Assembly: GCF_009695605.1 (NCBI RefSeq)
Contig: NZ_VUNQ01000028.1
Coordinates: 1-44,104, forward strand
From: Tissierella pigra
GTDB taxonomy: Bacteria; Bacillota; Clostridia; Tissierellales; Tissierellaceae
Direction: 5' to 3'
DNA length: 44,104 nt
Under the pieces are notes generated by a model that saw nothing but the letters and a program-made list of their open reading frames with translations, searched no databases and was not told the DNA's origin. Below, one piece after another: positions 27,770 to 34,019 of this stretch (position 1 is its first letter; every line of letters begins with the position of its first letter). Position numbers and translations under genes: made by a program.

Positions 27770-27825
27770 TTTCTTCCTCCTGTTTTTTATTATCTACAAT
27801 AACTTGCCTCTTTGAAAACAAAAAA

Positions 27826-27850
27826 ACTTAAGCCTTTATTAAGGATAAGT
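27826..27850 (-). terminator. Expression-platform terminator of the cobalamin riboswitch
   Basis: Arms 27826-27836 and 27841-27850 form a stem (one mismatch/bulge) around a TATT loop, followed on the minus strand by T7. Its promoter-distal arm contains TTAAGCCT (plus 27828-27835), exactly complementary to AGGCTTAA at 27876-27883, giving an 8-bp alternative antiterminator pairing. Confidence 0.8.
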
Positions 27851-27885
27851 TTTTTATATCTCATCCCTCCCTCCGAGGCTTAAAT

Positions 27886-28050
27886 ATAGGCAGGTATCCT
27901 GACTTATGGTTCATCCTAGTTCCAATGCCTTCCCAGTTTCCCAGTGGCTATTTTGGTTTCGTACCCATTTACAGTAGCGGGGGCTGTAGTGGCATTTCAC
28001 CACTTTCCCTATTAAGTTTCATAATAATGTATGAAACACCTATAAAGCTA
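27886..28050 (-). promoter_or_regulatory. Cobalamin (B12) riboswitch
   Basis: On the minus strand the element starts with TATAGGTG and shows GGGAAAGTGGTGAAATGCC, ACTACAGCCCCCGCTACTG and GCCACTGGGAAACTGGGAAG. It ends with the B12 box AGTCAGGATACCTGCC. These are the conserved blocks of the adenosylcobalamin class, in order. The terminator at 27826-27850 follows, so bound cobalamin should switch off the importer. Confidence 0.96.
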
Positions 28051-28065
28051 TTACATTGTAAAAAA

Positions 28066-28094
28066 ATAATATCATATTACATTATATACTTCAA
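28066..28094 (-). promoter_or_regulatory. Promoter of the cobalamin riboswitch and importer operon
   Basis: On the minus strand a -35 TTGAAG (28089-28094), a 17-bp spacer and a -10 TATTAT (28066-28071) are present. The -35 lies in the last codons of the lipase gene. Confidence 0.55.
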
Positions 28095-29318
28095 GTAGTC
28101 CCTTTCCATATTAATACCATTATTATCAACAATAAACATATGAATTTCAGCCTTAGATTTTATATATGAATCTATATTGATTTTAAAACTTAAATCCTTA
28201 TCTCCTGCAATCATTATCATAAATCTATTAGGGGACAGTTTTATAGCTTGAATTTTATCATCAACAATGTTTATTGATTTACTAGACACTTGATTGGACT
28301 CTGAAGTTTGAATATTTATGGCATTACAGTTGTCAGCTATAATAAAATATACCTTTTCTACTTGTTCCTCAGTTATTTCTTCCATTGAAGATACTTTTCC
28401 TAATATATCTTCCAAATAATTCTTGGATTTATATAAGATATTTGTATGATTTCCTTCTAATACTATATGATTCCCACCTAAATATCCCAATGTACTAGTT
28501 GTAGTTACTGTGCCATCTCCATAACTTGTTTTAATTGTATCTATAGGCTTTCCATCTGACCATAATACTTTCTTTCTTTTATTTATGTTTACTATAAACT
28601 CATTATTTGTAGCTACTCCTGTACCACTTACAATGAACGTTTTATTTTTATCCATTATAATATTTTCCAGTCCATTTAAAAATGGATTACTAACAATCAT
28701 ATCCTCGACAGAGACCGTCTTCATAACTTCTTTATCTTTAAATAATAAATAGTCTCCATATTTATAACTTGGAAGTAAATCCTGTACCACTGGAAATATT
28801 TTTCTTAAACCTTCTATATAGTTTACCCTATGAAACAAACTATAGTATAATATAAACCCAAATTTCACTGCATTATATAAAATATTATCTTCTACTTTAG
28901 AATAAGGCAATTTCCCTCCACTCCAAAAATAATAGGCATTTACAGAACCTAAATTTGGAGTACCTATCATAATTAGTTTATCTATAGTTAAAGGATATAT
29001 ATAGCACATATAGGCTCTTCCCACTAATCCACCTAAACTATGCCCTATAAGAATTACCTTATCCATTCCTGATTTTCTTTTGGCTTCCTCAATAGTGGGA
29101 ATCAAATACCTTTCTACTATTTCCAATACAGGTTTTTTCCAATCATAATAGGATATATATAAGTTTTTATTTTCTTCATAACCCATAGAGTTTAGTATTC
29201 CAATAAATGGTCTATAGATTTTCTCTGCAAATCCAAAGGAAAAATCTCCAGTTCCATTTATTACATCATCGCCCATGGAGCCAAAAAGTCCTGGTATAAA
29301 AACAATAGGATAATCCAT
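28077..29318 (-). CDS. LCAT-like lipase/esterase (alpha/beta hydrolase)
   Basis: A 413-residue alpha/beta hydrolase resembling the lecithin:cholesterol acyltransferase (LCAT) clan. The N-terminus VFIPGLFGSMGDD carries the oxyanion-hole motif. The nucleophile is Ser94 in LIGHSLGG. A candidate acid and His lie in SYGDGTVT and GNHTNIL around residues 268-302. No signal peptide is seen, so it is probably intracellular. The C-terminal ~100 residues do not match the catalytic fold and may form a separate domain. The preferred start is ATG 29318; ATG 29324 sits too close to GGGAG. Substrate unknown. Confidence 0.8.
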   Translation of the reverse strand: MDYPIVFIPGLFGSMGDDVINGTGDFSFGFAEKIYRPFIGILNSMGYEENKNLYISYYDWKKPVLEIVERYLIPTIEEAKRKSGMDKVILIGHSLGGLVGRAYMCYIYPLTIDKLIMIGTPNLGSVNAYYFWSGGKLPYSKVEDNILYNAVKFGFILYYSLFHRVNYIEGLRKIFPVVQDLLPSYKYGDYLLFKDKEVMKTVSVEDMIVSNPFLNGLENIIMDKNKTFIVSGTGVATNNEFIVNINKRKKVLWSDGKPIDTIKTSYGDGTVTTTSTLGYLGGNHIVLEGNHTNILYKSKNYLEDILGKVSSMEEITEEQVEKVYFIIADNCNAINIQTSESNQVSSKSINIVDDKIQAIKLSPNRFMIMIAGDKDLSFKINIDSYIKSKAEIHMFIVDNNGINMERDYLKYIM

Positions 29319-29361
29319 AATCATTCTCCCTTCTGTTTTTATATTAGGATATTCAAGTTAA

Positions 29362-29856
29362 TTATATAATGTTATTCTTTTCTAGATTCAATAATTTTTC
29401 TTTTAAATCTATTCCACCTGCAAATCCTACTAACTTTCCATTAGTACCAACTACTCTATGGCAAGGTACAATTATAGCCACAGGATTTTTATTTAATACA
29501 CTTCCTACAGCTCTAGGTCCCTTTGGACATCCTACTATTTCAGCCATTTCTTTATAAGTTCTAGTTTCACCATAGGGAATATTTATTAGCTCTTTCCATA
29601 CTTTTTCTTGAAAAGGAGTTCCTTTAAATAAAAAAGGTATAGTAAATTCCTTTAGACTTCCTTCTAGATACTTAATTATTTCATCATGATAATTATAATC
29701 ATTTTTATCTACCTCTACAGGAGTACCGTAGTATCTTTTCATATATTTCAAATTGTCCCCTTCTTCTGCAAAGGAAAGACCTATAACTCCTTCTTCAATA
29801 AAATATACTGTTAGTTTTCCTATGGGTGAATTAAATGAGTAATATTTTGGATTCAT
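29362..29856 (-). CDS. ogt: Methylated-DNA--protein-cysteine methyltransferase
   Basis: A suicide repair protein that removes alkyl groups from O6-methylguanine. The 164-residue length fits Ogt-type enzymes. The acceptor is Cys132 in IVPCHRVVGTNG, preceded by GETRTYKEMAEIVG and followed by FAGGIDLKEKLLNLE. ATG 29865 abuts AGGAG without spacing, so ATG 29856 (MNPKYYSFNSPIG) is the likely start. It lies 43 nt upstream of the lipase gene, possibly cotranscribed. Confidence 0.95.
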   Translation of the reverse strand: MNPKYYSFNSPIGKLTVYFIEEGVIGLSFAEEGDNLKYMKRYYGTPVEVDKNDYNYHDEIIKYLEGSLKEFTIPFLFKGTPFQEKVWKELINIPYGETRTYKEMAEIVGCPKGPRAVGSVLNKNPVAIIVPCHRVVGTNGKLVGFAGGIDLKEKLLNLEKNNII

Positions 29857-29900
29857 TTTTTTCATCTCCTAGTATTTAAATTTAAATCTTATAAGTATTT

Positions 29901-29923
29901 TATCATAAATTTTATTTATGATA
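29901..29923. other. AT-rich stem-loop at the end of the kinase remnant
   Basis: TATCATAAA (29901-29909) pairs with TTTATGATA (29915-29923). No T run follows on either strand. It overlaps the stop of the kinase fragment and may be only a relic terminator. Confidence 0.35.
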
Positions 29924-30104
29924 TAGGACTAGTTAAGGAATTCTGTAACAATACTTTAACTATAAATGTATTTTCAACTTGTTCATAATTCATATACCCG
30001 TTATATTTATCTACTATTTTATTTATATTCTCCAAACCAAATCCGTGAAACAGCTTGTCTTTTTTGTAGTCAAATCCTGTCTTTTTCAATTCTAGCTTTA
30101 TCAA
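29916..30104 (-). pseudogene. C-terminal remnant of an AgrC-like sensor kinase
   Basis: The 62-codon frame reads KKDKLFHGFGLENINKIVDK and ends in TSPIS. It closely matches the last ~60 residues of the kinase at 43111 (KKDKLFHGFGLESVKEMVEK, ending TSPMLQK). Only the G-box part of the GHKL ATPase domain remains. Upstream on the minus strand (to about 30200) homologous codons such as RILINI can still be picked out in other frames, so the gene is frameshifted and truncated. The TTG at 30104 is therefore not a true start. It shows that a second kinase-linked locus once lay here. Confidence 0.8.
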
Positions 30105-30253
30105 AAAAATTCCTTATTTATATTGATAAGTATTCTTACAATAGTATCTTTTAATAAATAAAAGAATAATTACTACTTTGACCTTCATCTCTACCATATC
30201 TTTAAATATATCATAGATATAGTAAATATTTTATCAAATTTTGAAGGAATCAG

Positions 30254-30297
30254 AATATAAAAAAGTTACTTTAATTTTAAAGTAACTTTTTTATATT
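30254..30297. repeat. 44-bp direct repeat (terminator hairpin), left copy flanking the IS
   Basis: Identical over 44 bp to 31909-31952. Each copy is itself a hairpin (AAAAAAGTTACTTTAA paired with TTTAAAGTAACTTTTTT) with T runs on both strands, that is a bidirectional terminator. It is best explained as a target duplication created by IS insertion. Confidence 0.9.
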
Positions 30298-30307
30298 GAG
30301 ACTATCG

Positions 30308-30353
30308 AAAAAAGCCTTAATTTCTTAAGAAAAGTAAGAAATTAGGCTTTTTT
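30308..30353 (-). terminator. Terminator inside the left end of the IS
   Basis: A long stem pairs AAAAAAGCCT and the following AATTTCTTA with TAAGAAATT and AGGCTTTTTT, with one unpaired T. It lies 74 nt past the transposase stop. Confidence 0.8.
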
Positions 30354-30426
30354 CTCCTTATATAATTAAATTTATTAAATTTTAATTGAAGTTACCCTAT
30401 ATTTAATGGCTTTTCTGGTATTATCA

Positions 30427-31812
30427 CTATTCCTTTTCCTGCTTGTCCAGCAGTCTTGCAATCTTTTTGACATTATAAGCAGCCCCTGTCACTAGGACTT
30501 GAGCTTTTACTGCATGTGACCCACGATAATGTGCATATCTCATACCCATCAATTCTTTTAAATCTGCAAATGCCCTTTCAACGGTTTCTTTCCTTCGTTG
30601 ATAAAGATTTTTGCCCTTTTCTGTCTTCATGAAAGAGCGAACTTCATCGGCATAATGTTCTTTGATATGTCGTCTAATTATCCTTGTTTGCTCTGAGGAA
30701 ATTTCTCCTGTGGTATTACTTTCGTATAAACATTTATCGCGTTTAGGACATTTATTACAAATGTTTTTATCACTTTCATACTCCACATAACCTTGTCGTG
30801 TTGTAGTTTTATATTTTAATTCTTCTCCTTCAAAGCAACGATATATATCTTCTTCTGGGTAGTATTCAAACCAATACTTTGATTTTTTACCTTTTTTTCC
30901 TGCATATTTTCTTGGTCCAATTACTGGTGTTATTCCTTTAGTACTTAGTTCTTCTATTATATCTAGATTAAAATATCCTGCATCTGCACCTGCATACTTT
31001 GGAGCTAAATCTAGTTTTTTAAACATGTCCTCTAGGTTATCTATATATACTGTGCTATCATGAACATTGCCTGGTGTTACGTGTGCACTTAGTAGTATAT
31101 TATTTGAGCTATCAACTGTGCCATGAACCAAATGATAAAATCCTATTGGTTTTCTGTCTCGATGCATATATCCACTATCAGGATCGGTCTTACTTACTTT
31201 TCTTGAATGAACTTCTATTTTAGAATCTGCTGGCTTTAAGGCTTTCTGACCTTTACTAATTCGCTTATCGTTTATTAACATTAGTAACGACTCATCTTCT
31301 TCTATTACACGTTCTTCTGTTACATTTTCAAACTTTGAGTTACTAGCATTAGCCTTTACATGTGTCGAATCGGTATATACAATTTTTCCCTCTACAAATC
31401 CGTGGTCTATAGCCATTAGTACTATTTCGTTAAATATATCTTCGTATATTGTTGAATCTTTGAATCTTACTGCTCTATTATGGCTTATGGTTGAATGGTC
31501 TGGTATGGATTCAGTTAATCCATATCCTAAGAACCAACGGTAAGCCATATTATGATGTATTGCATCTACTAGCTTTTCTTCGGAACGGATGCCATCAAGT
31601 GCTTGAATAAGTGACATTTTAAACAATACTACAGGGTCAATTGATGGTCTACCTCTATCTTCTGCATAATATGGCTCAACTAAGTCATAGATAAAGTCAA
31701 AGTTAATGTGTTTATCTATTTTTCTTAAGTCATGATCTGGTTTTACTAACTGTTCTAACATTACTAATTCCAATTCAAATTGTTGATTCTTTCTTTTGCC
31801 TCTTGTCATCAT
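30427..31812 (-). CDS. IS1182-family transposase
   Basis: A 461-residue DDE transposase. The N-terminal half holds the DUF772-type domain (RPSIDPVVLFKMSLIQAL, then RWFLGYGL and the following PDHSTISHNR). The central catalytic part has KIVYTDSTHVKANAS with the first Asp and ADAGYFNLD with a second. A Cys cluster CNKCPKRDKC precedes the C-terminal RRKETVERAFADLKELMGM with the final Glu. AGGTG precedes tandem ATGs at 31812. The frame is complete, and the gene fills almost the whole element. Confidence 0.95.
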   Translation of the reverse strand: MMTRGKRKNQQFELELVMLEQLVKPDHDLRKIDKHINFDFIYDLVEPYYAEDRGRPSIDPVVLFKMSLIQALDGIRSEEKLVDAIHHNMAYRWFLGYGLTESIPDHSTISHNRAVRFKDSTIYEDIFNEIVLMAIDHGFVEGKIVYTDSTHVKANASNSKFENVTEERVIEEDESLLMLINDKRISKGQKALKPADSKIEVHSRKVSKTDPDSGYMHRDRKPIGFYHLVHGTVDSSNNILLSAHVTPGNVHDSTVYIDNLEDMFKKLDLAPKYAGADAGYFNLDIIEELSTKGITPVIGPRKYAGKKGKKSKYWFEYYPEEDIYRCFEGEELKYKTTTRQGYVEYESDKNICNKCPKRDKCLYESNTTGEISSEQTRIIRRHIKEHYADEVRSFMKTEKGKNLYQRRKETVERAFADLKELMGMRYAHYRGSHAVKAQVLVTGAAYNVKKIARLLDKQEKE

Positions 31813-31848
31813 AATATATCACCTCATATACTATATACGACATAAAAA

Positions 31849-31880
31849 AAGAAAATCCTTTTTGAATTTAGGATTTTCTT
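31849..31880 (-). terminator. Hairpin inside the right end of the IS
   Basis: AAGAAAATCCT (31849-31859) pairs perfectly with AGGATTTTCTT (31870-31880). On the minus strand a T run follows, so it would block outside transcription from entering the transposase gene. Confidence 0.75.
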
Positions 31881-31908
31881 AAAAATATTTTACTTTTTCG
31901 ATGAACTC

Positions 31909-31952
31909 AATATAAAAAAGTTACTTTAATTTTAAAGTAACTTTTTTATATT
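31909..31952. repeat. 44-bp direct repeat (terminator hairpin), right copy flanking the IS
   Basis: Perfect copy of 30254-30297. It lies 12 nt after the stop of the LanT tail remnant, so it is the original terminator of the decayed second lanthipeptide operon into which the IS inserted. Confidence 0.9.
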
Positions 31953-31963
31953 TTAAGAGTTAG

Positions 31964-32023
31964 CTAAATATCATTTGTTGCATCAAAAGTATTTTGTAGA
32001 TCACAAAGGTATCTATAATGCTT
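31964..32023 (-). pseudogene. Tail of a deleted second LanT exporter
   Basis: Nineteen codons reading KHYRYLCDLQNTFDATNDI and a stop match the C-terminus of LanT (KHYRYLYDLQNAIDLVDDI) at both protein and DNA level. It begins 10 nt after the stop of the first CPBP gene. In the intact cluster that position is followed by lanB, so an internal deletion fused CPBP to the end of lanT. Confidence 0.8.
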
Positions 32024-32033
32024 AAAAAATTAG

Positions 32034-33041
32034 TTATTTCATAGAAAGTGAAGTAACTACTATAATAATGGCAATATCAATCATCAGCGATAATATAATG
32101 GGTGTTTGTCCATAAAAACATTCATATGGACTAGTGATTTCTAAAGGAATTTCTGATTGATATTGTTTCTCTTGTTTCTTTGCAATAAATTTATCTCTGC
32201 AAAAAATCGTGCCACTTTTTTCCAAAAGTGTGACATTTTTACTTAACTTATACTTCTTGCCTGAATAAAAATATATTACAATTGCTATTAATAAAAATCC
32301 TATTTCGATTGTTCTATTAATAGTTACTGGTATCTCAAATATTCCATAAGATAAAGCTAAAGAATTAGATAATCCATGCATTAATATGGTTAAGGTTAAA
32401 GATTTAGTTTTTATAAATAAATAGCCTAACCATAGTCCCATTGTAAAAGCTGTGGAAAATTGAAATATATTTCCATGGATAAGTGCAAACAATAATGCTG
32501 AAGTAATGATTGCAAATTTATCTCCATATTTTCTAAGAATATTTAGTATTATTCCTCTAAATGTACATTCTTCTAAAATAGGGGCTACTAAACAAGTAGA
32601 AATTATTGTTGCTATAGATGTCATGTTATCTGATGAAAACTTTTCAGGTTCAAATACAAATGTAACTCCTAATGACTCTAGAAGCGTAAATATTATCTTA
32701 GATATATAAGCCCCCATCATCATAATAGGATAACTAATAATAAAAGCTTTAAGTATAGTCATTAGCCCTATACTTTCAATATTAAATATGTCTTTAGATA
32801 ATATATTTTCCTTTCTATAATGAAATAATAGTATTAAAGGCAAACTCAGAAATGATATTTTGCTACGAATGTTTATAAAATAACTATTTTCTACTACTGC
32901 TAATCTTCCACTTGAGGATAATAATGCACTAATTAAAGAAAACATAAAACCTACTACCAAAATCATAGATCTACCTTTTAAATAAACCCACCCCAGTTCA
33001 TTTAAATCTTTTTCCATTTCGTTTAATGAATATAAACTCAT
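32034..33041 (-). CDS. CPBP-family intramembrane metalloprotease, copy 1
   Basis: A 335-residue polytopic membrane protein of the CPBP (CAAX protease and bacteriocin-processing, Abi) family. The three metal/catalytic motifs are present: EECTFRG (EExxxR), FALIHGNIF and MHGLSNSL. About eight hydrophobic segments are visible, with a polar C-terminal stretch near 270-310 ending in one more helix. It is about 85% identical to copy 2 at 41249 (roughly 50 differences by hand count), and the similarity extends into the upstream leader. In bacteriocin loci such proteins act in immunity or leader/peptide processing; which applies is not known. It lies downstream of lanA1. Confidence 0.9.
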   Translation of the reverse strand: MSLYSLNEMEKDLNELGWVYLKGRSMILVVGFMFSLISALLSSSGRLAVVENSYFINIRSKISFLSLPLILLFHYRKENILSKDIFNIESIGLMTILKAFIISYPIMMMGAYISKIIFTLLESLGVTFVFEPEKFSSDNMTSIATIISTCLVAPILEECTFRGIILNILRKYGDKFAIITSALLFALIHGNIFQFSTAFTMGLWLGYLFIKTKSLTLTILMHGLSNSLALSYGIFEIPVTINRTIEIGFLLIAIVIYFYSGKKYKLSKNVTLLEKSGTIFCRDKFIAKKQEKQYQSEIPLEITSPYECFYGQTPIILSLMIDIAIIIVVTSLSMK

Positions 33042-33060
33042 GTTATTCTCCTTTATTTAT

Positions 33061-33084
33061 AAAATTAAATGTGTGAAGCTGTAA
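33061..33084 (+). repeat. Copy of the precursor-flanking arm sequence
   Basis: AAAATTAAATGTGTGAAGCT and the next few bases match the arm at 42275-42299 in front of the other CPBP gene. No inverted partner was found on the far side of lanA1, so it may be here only through the CPBP duplication. Confidence 0.6.
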
Positions 33085-33220
33085 GTTTCTATATTTGATC
33101 TCTCTTTCACCGTTAATTTGGATTAAATAATTATATACCTATTATTGACTATTTGTAATTTAAGTTCACAATCTAAATCTTGGGGAACATAAATCTATAA
33201 TATAACCTAACAGGACGCAA

Positions 33221-33352
33221 TCAGGATAATATACCACATGATATGCATGAACATGTACTTGCTGTACACAGCATAGTTGCAATTTTATTAGAATTATTAA
33301 TTTCAATCTTAATATTTTGTAAATCTAGATCAAAATCATCATATCTATTCAT
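33221..33352 (-). CDS. Class I lanthipeptide precursor LanA1 (43 aa)
   Basis: A short gene with GGAGGGG 6 nt before ATG 33352, ending at TGA 33221. It reads MNRYDDFDLDLQNIKIEINN, then NSNKIATMLCTASTCSCISC, then GILS. The leader has the FDLD box recognised by LanB/LanC in class I systems, the same as in the two other precursors here. The C-terminal 17 residues hold four Cys and several Ser/Thr (LCTASTCSCISC), suited to a compact set of lanthionine rings; the spacing distantly recalls the nisin/geobacillin tail. It has its own consensus promoter. The leader cleavage site is not obvious. Confidence 0.85.
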   Translation of the reverse strand: MNRYDDFDLDLQNIKIEINNSNKIATMLCTASTCSCISCGILS

Positions 33353-33427
33353 TCTATCCCCTCCTTAAATTCTCAAATATAATGGTGATAAATACATTTA
33401 ATTCATTACTCCTTGCAAAGATGATAT

Positions 33428-33456
33428 ATTATGATATAAAGTAAATATAATGTCAA
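33428..33456 (-). promoter_or_regulatory. Promoter of lanA1
   Basis: On the minus strand a consensus -35 TTGACA (33451-33456), a 17-bp spacer and a -10 CATAAT (33428-33433) lie about 75 bp before the lanA1 start. Confidence 0.7.
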
Positions 33457-33495
33457 ACTTGCTAAGGTAATATCTAAACTAGATAAAGCTATTGT

Positions 33496-33520
33496 AAAAT
33501 TAAAAGTGTAGGGCTGTGGG
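33496..33520 (+). repeat. Downstream arm of the inverted repeat around lanA2
   Basis: AAAATTAAAAGTGTAGGGCT and the following bases lie 21 bp past the lanA2 stop. They are complementary in their GTGTAGGG core to CCCTACAC at 33794-33801, upstream of lanA2. Confidence 0.55.
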
Positions 33521-33540
33521 TTTAATTTAACTTTATTTTT

Positions 33541-33741
33541 TTATTCTCTTACAATTATGCTATTCATAGATGTACAAGGCCCTACTGAACAATTATCTGA
33601 TACACATCTTTCAATTATGCTTTTAAATATCTCACAAGTAACTGAAGCAGAAGCAGATATACATGGTAAATCTATTTGCTTATAAGTATTATCTACTCCA
33701 AGACTTTTTACATCTAGATCAAAATCATCATATTTTGACAT
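33541..33741 (-). CDS. Class I lanthipeptide precursor LanA2 (66 aa)
   Basis: A 66-residue peptide starting MSKYDDFDLDVKSLGVDN, with the FDLD class I leader motif. The putative core is Cys/Ser/Thr-rich (LPCISASASVTCEIFK, then ERCVSDNCSVGPCTSMNS), with five Cys, and ends SIIVRE. AAGGAGG lies 7 nt before the ATG. It sits just downstream of lanT with its own promoter and a leader of about 240 nt. The C-terminal SDNC...GP.TSM.SI..RE segment is shared with LanA3, but the middle is unrelated. This is not a familiar nisin-, gallidermin- or subtilin-type core. Confidence 0.85.
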   Translation of the reverse strand: MSKYDDFDLDVKSLGVDNTYKQIDLPCISASASVTCEIFKSIIERCVSDNCSVGPCTSMNSIIVRE

Positions 33742-33790
33742 AGTATCCTCCTTTTTATCTTATAAATTTTATTGATTAGTACCCCCTATC

Positions 33791-33810
33791 ATACCCTACA
33801 CATTTAAAAA
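33791..33810 (-). repeat. Upstream arm of the inverted repeat around lanA2
   Basis: On the minus strand it reads TTTTTAAATGTGTAGGGTAT, complementary to the downstream arm at 33496-33520. Like the arms around lanA3, it shares the TTAAA.GTGT core. Confidence 0.55.
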
Positions 33811-33990
33811 CAATTTAAAGAGTATTAGCCCTATCTATACATTCAAATTACCTGGTCATTATAAAAATCACTATGATATTCTTGTCTTTATGAGATTTCA
33901 CTGCAAATCTTTATTTAGTCTAAACCTCAAATCATTTCTTATTTCTTCTATCATAGTATTTTATAATTAGAACTTGAATAACTTCGCAAT

Positions 33991-34019
33991 ATCATAAGTA
34001 AATTTAATTTTCTATGCAA
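33991..34019 (-). promoter_or_regulatory. Promoter of lanA2
   Basis: On the minus strand a -35 TTGCAT (34014-34019), a 17-bp spacer and a -10 TATGAT (33991-33996) overlap the end of lanT. The predicted start near 33984 gives an unusually long leader of about 240 nt before lanA2. Confidence 0.6.

Larger units (their letters stand above)
30298..31908 (-). mobile_element. IS1182-like insertion sequence (1611 bp)
   Basis: Bounded by the two 44-bp repeats. Its ends are imperfect inverted repeats: GAGACTATCGAAAAA on the left and, reverse-complemented, GAGTTCATCGAAAAA on the right (12 of 15 matching). It carries one intact transposase gene with hairpin terminators inside both ends, which insulate it from flanking transcription. 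No internal breaks are seen, so it may be active. Confidence 0.88.

Noticed and set aside
29916-30104. A stand-alone 62-aa protein starting at TTG 30104
   Set aside because: It aligns with only the C-terminal end of the kinase at 43111, and the upstream homology is frameshifted, so it is a remnant.
33898-33954. 18-codon ORF (MIEEIRNDLRFRLNKDLQ) in the lanA2 leader
   Set aside because: There is no ribosome site and no FDLD or Cys-rich feature; it is probably chance.
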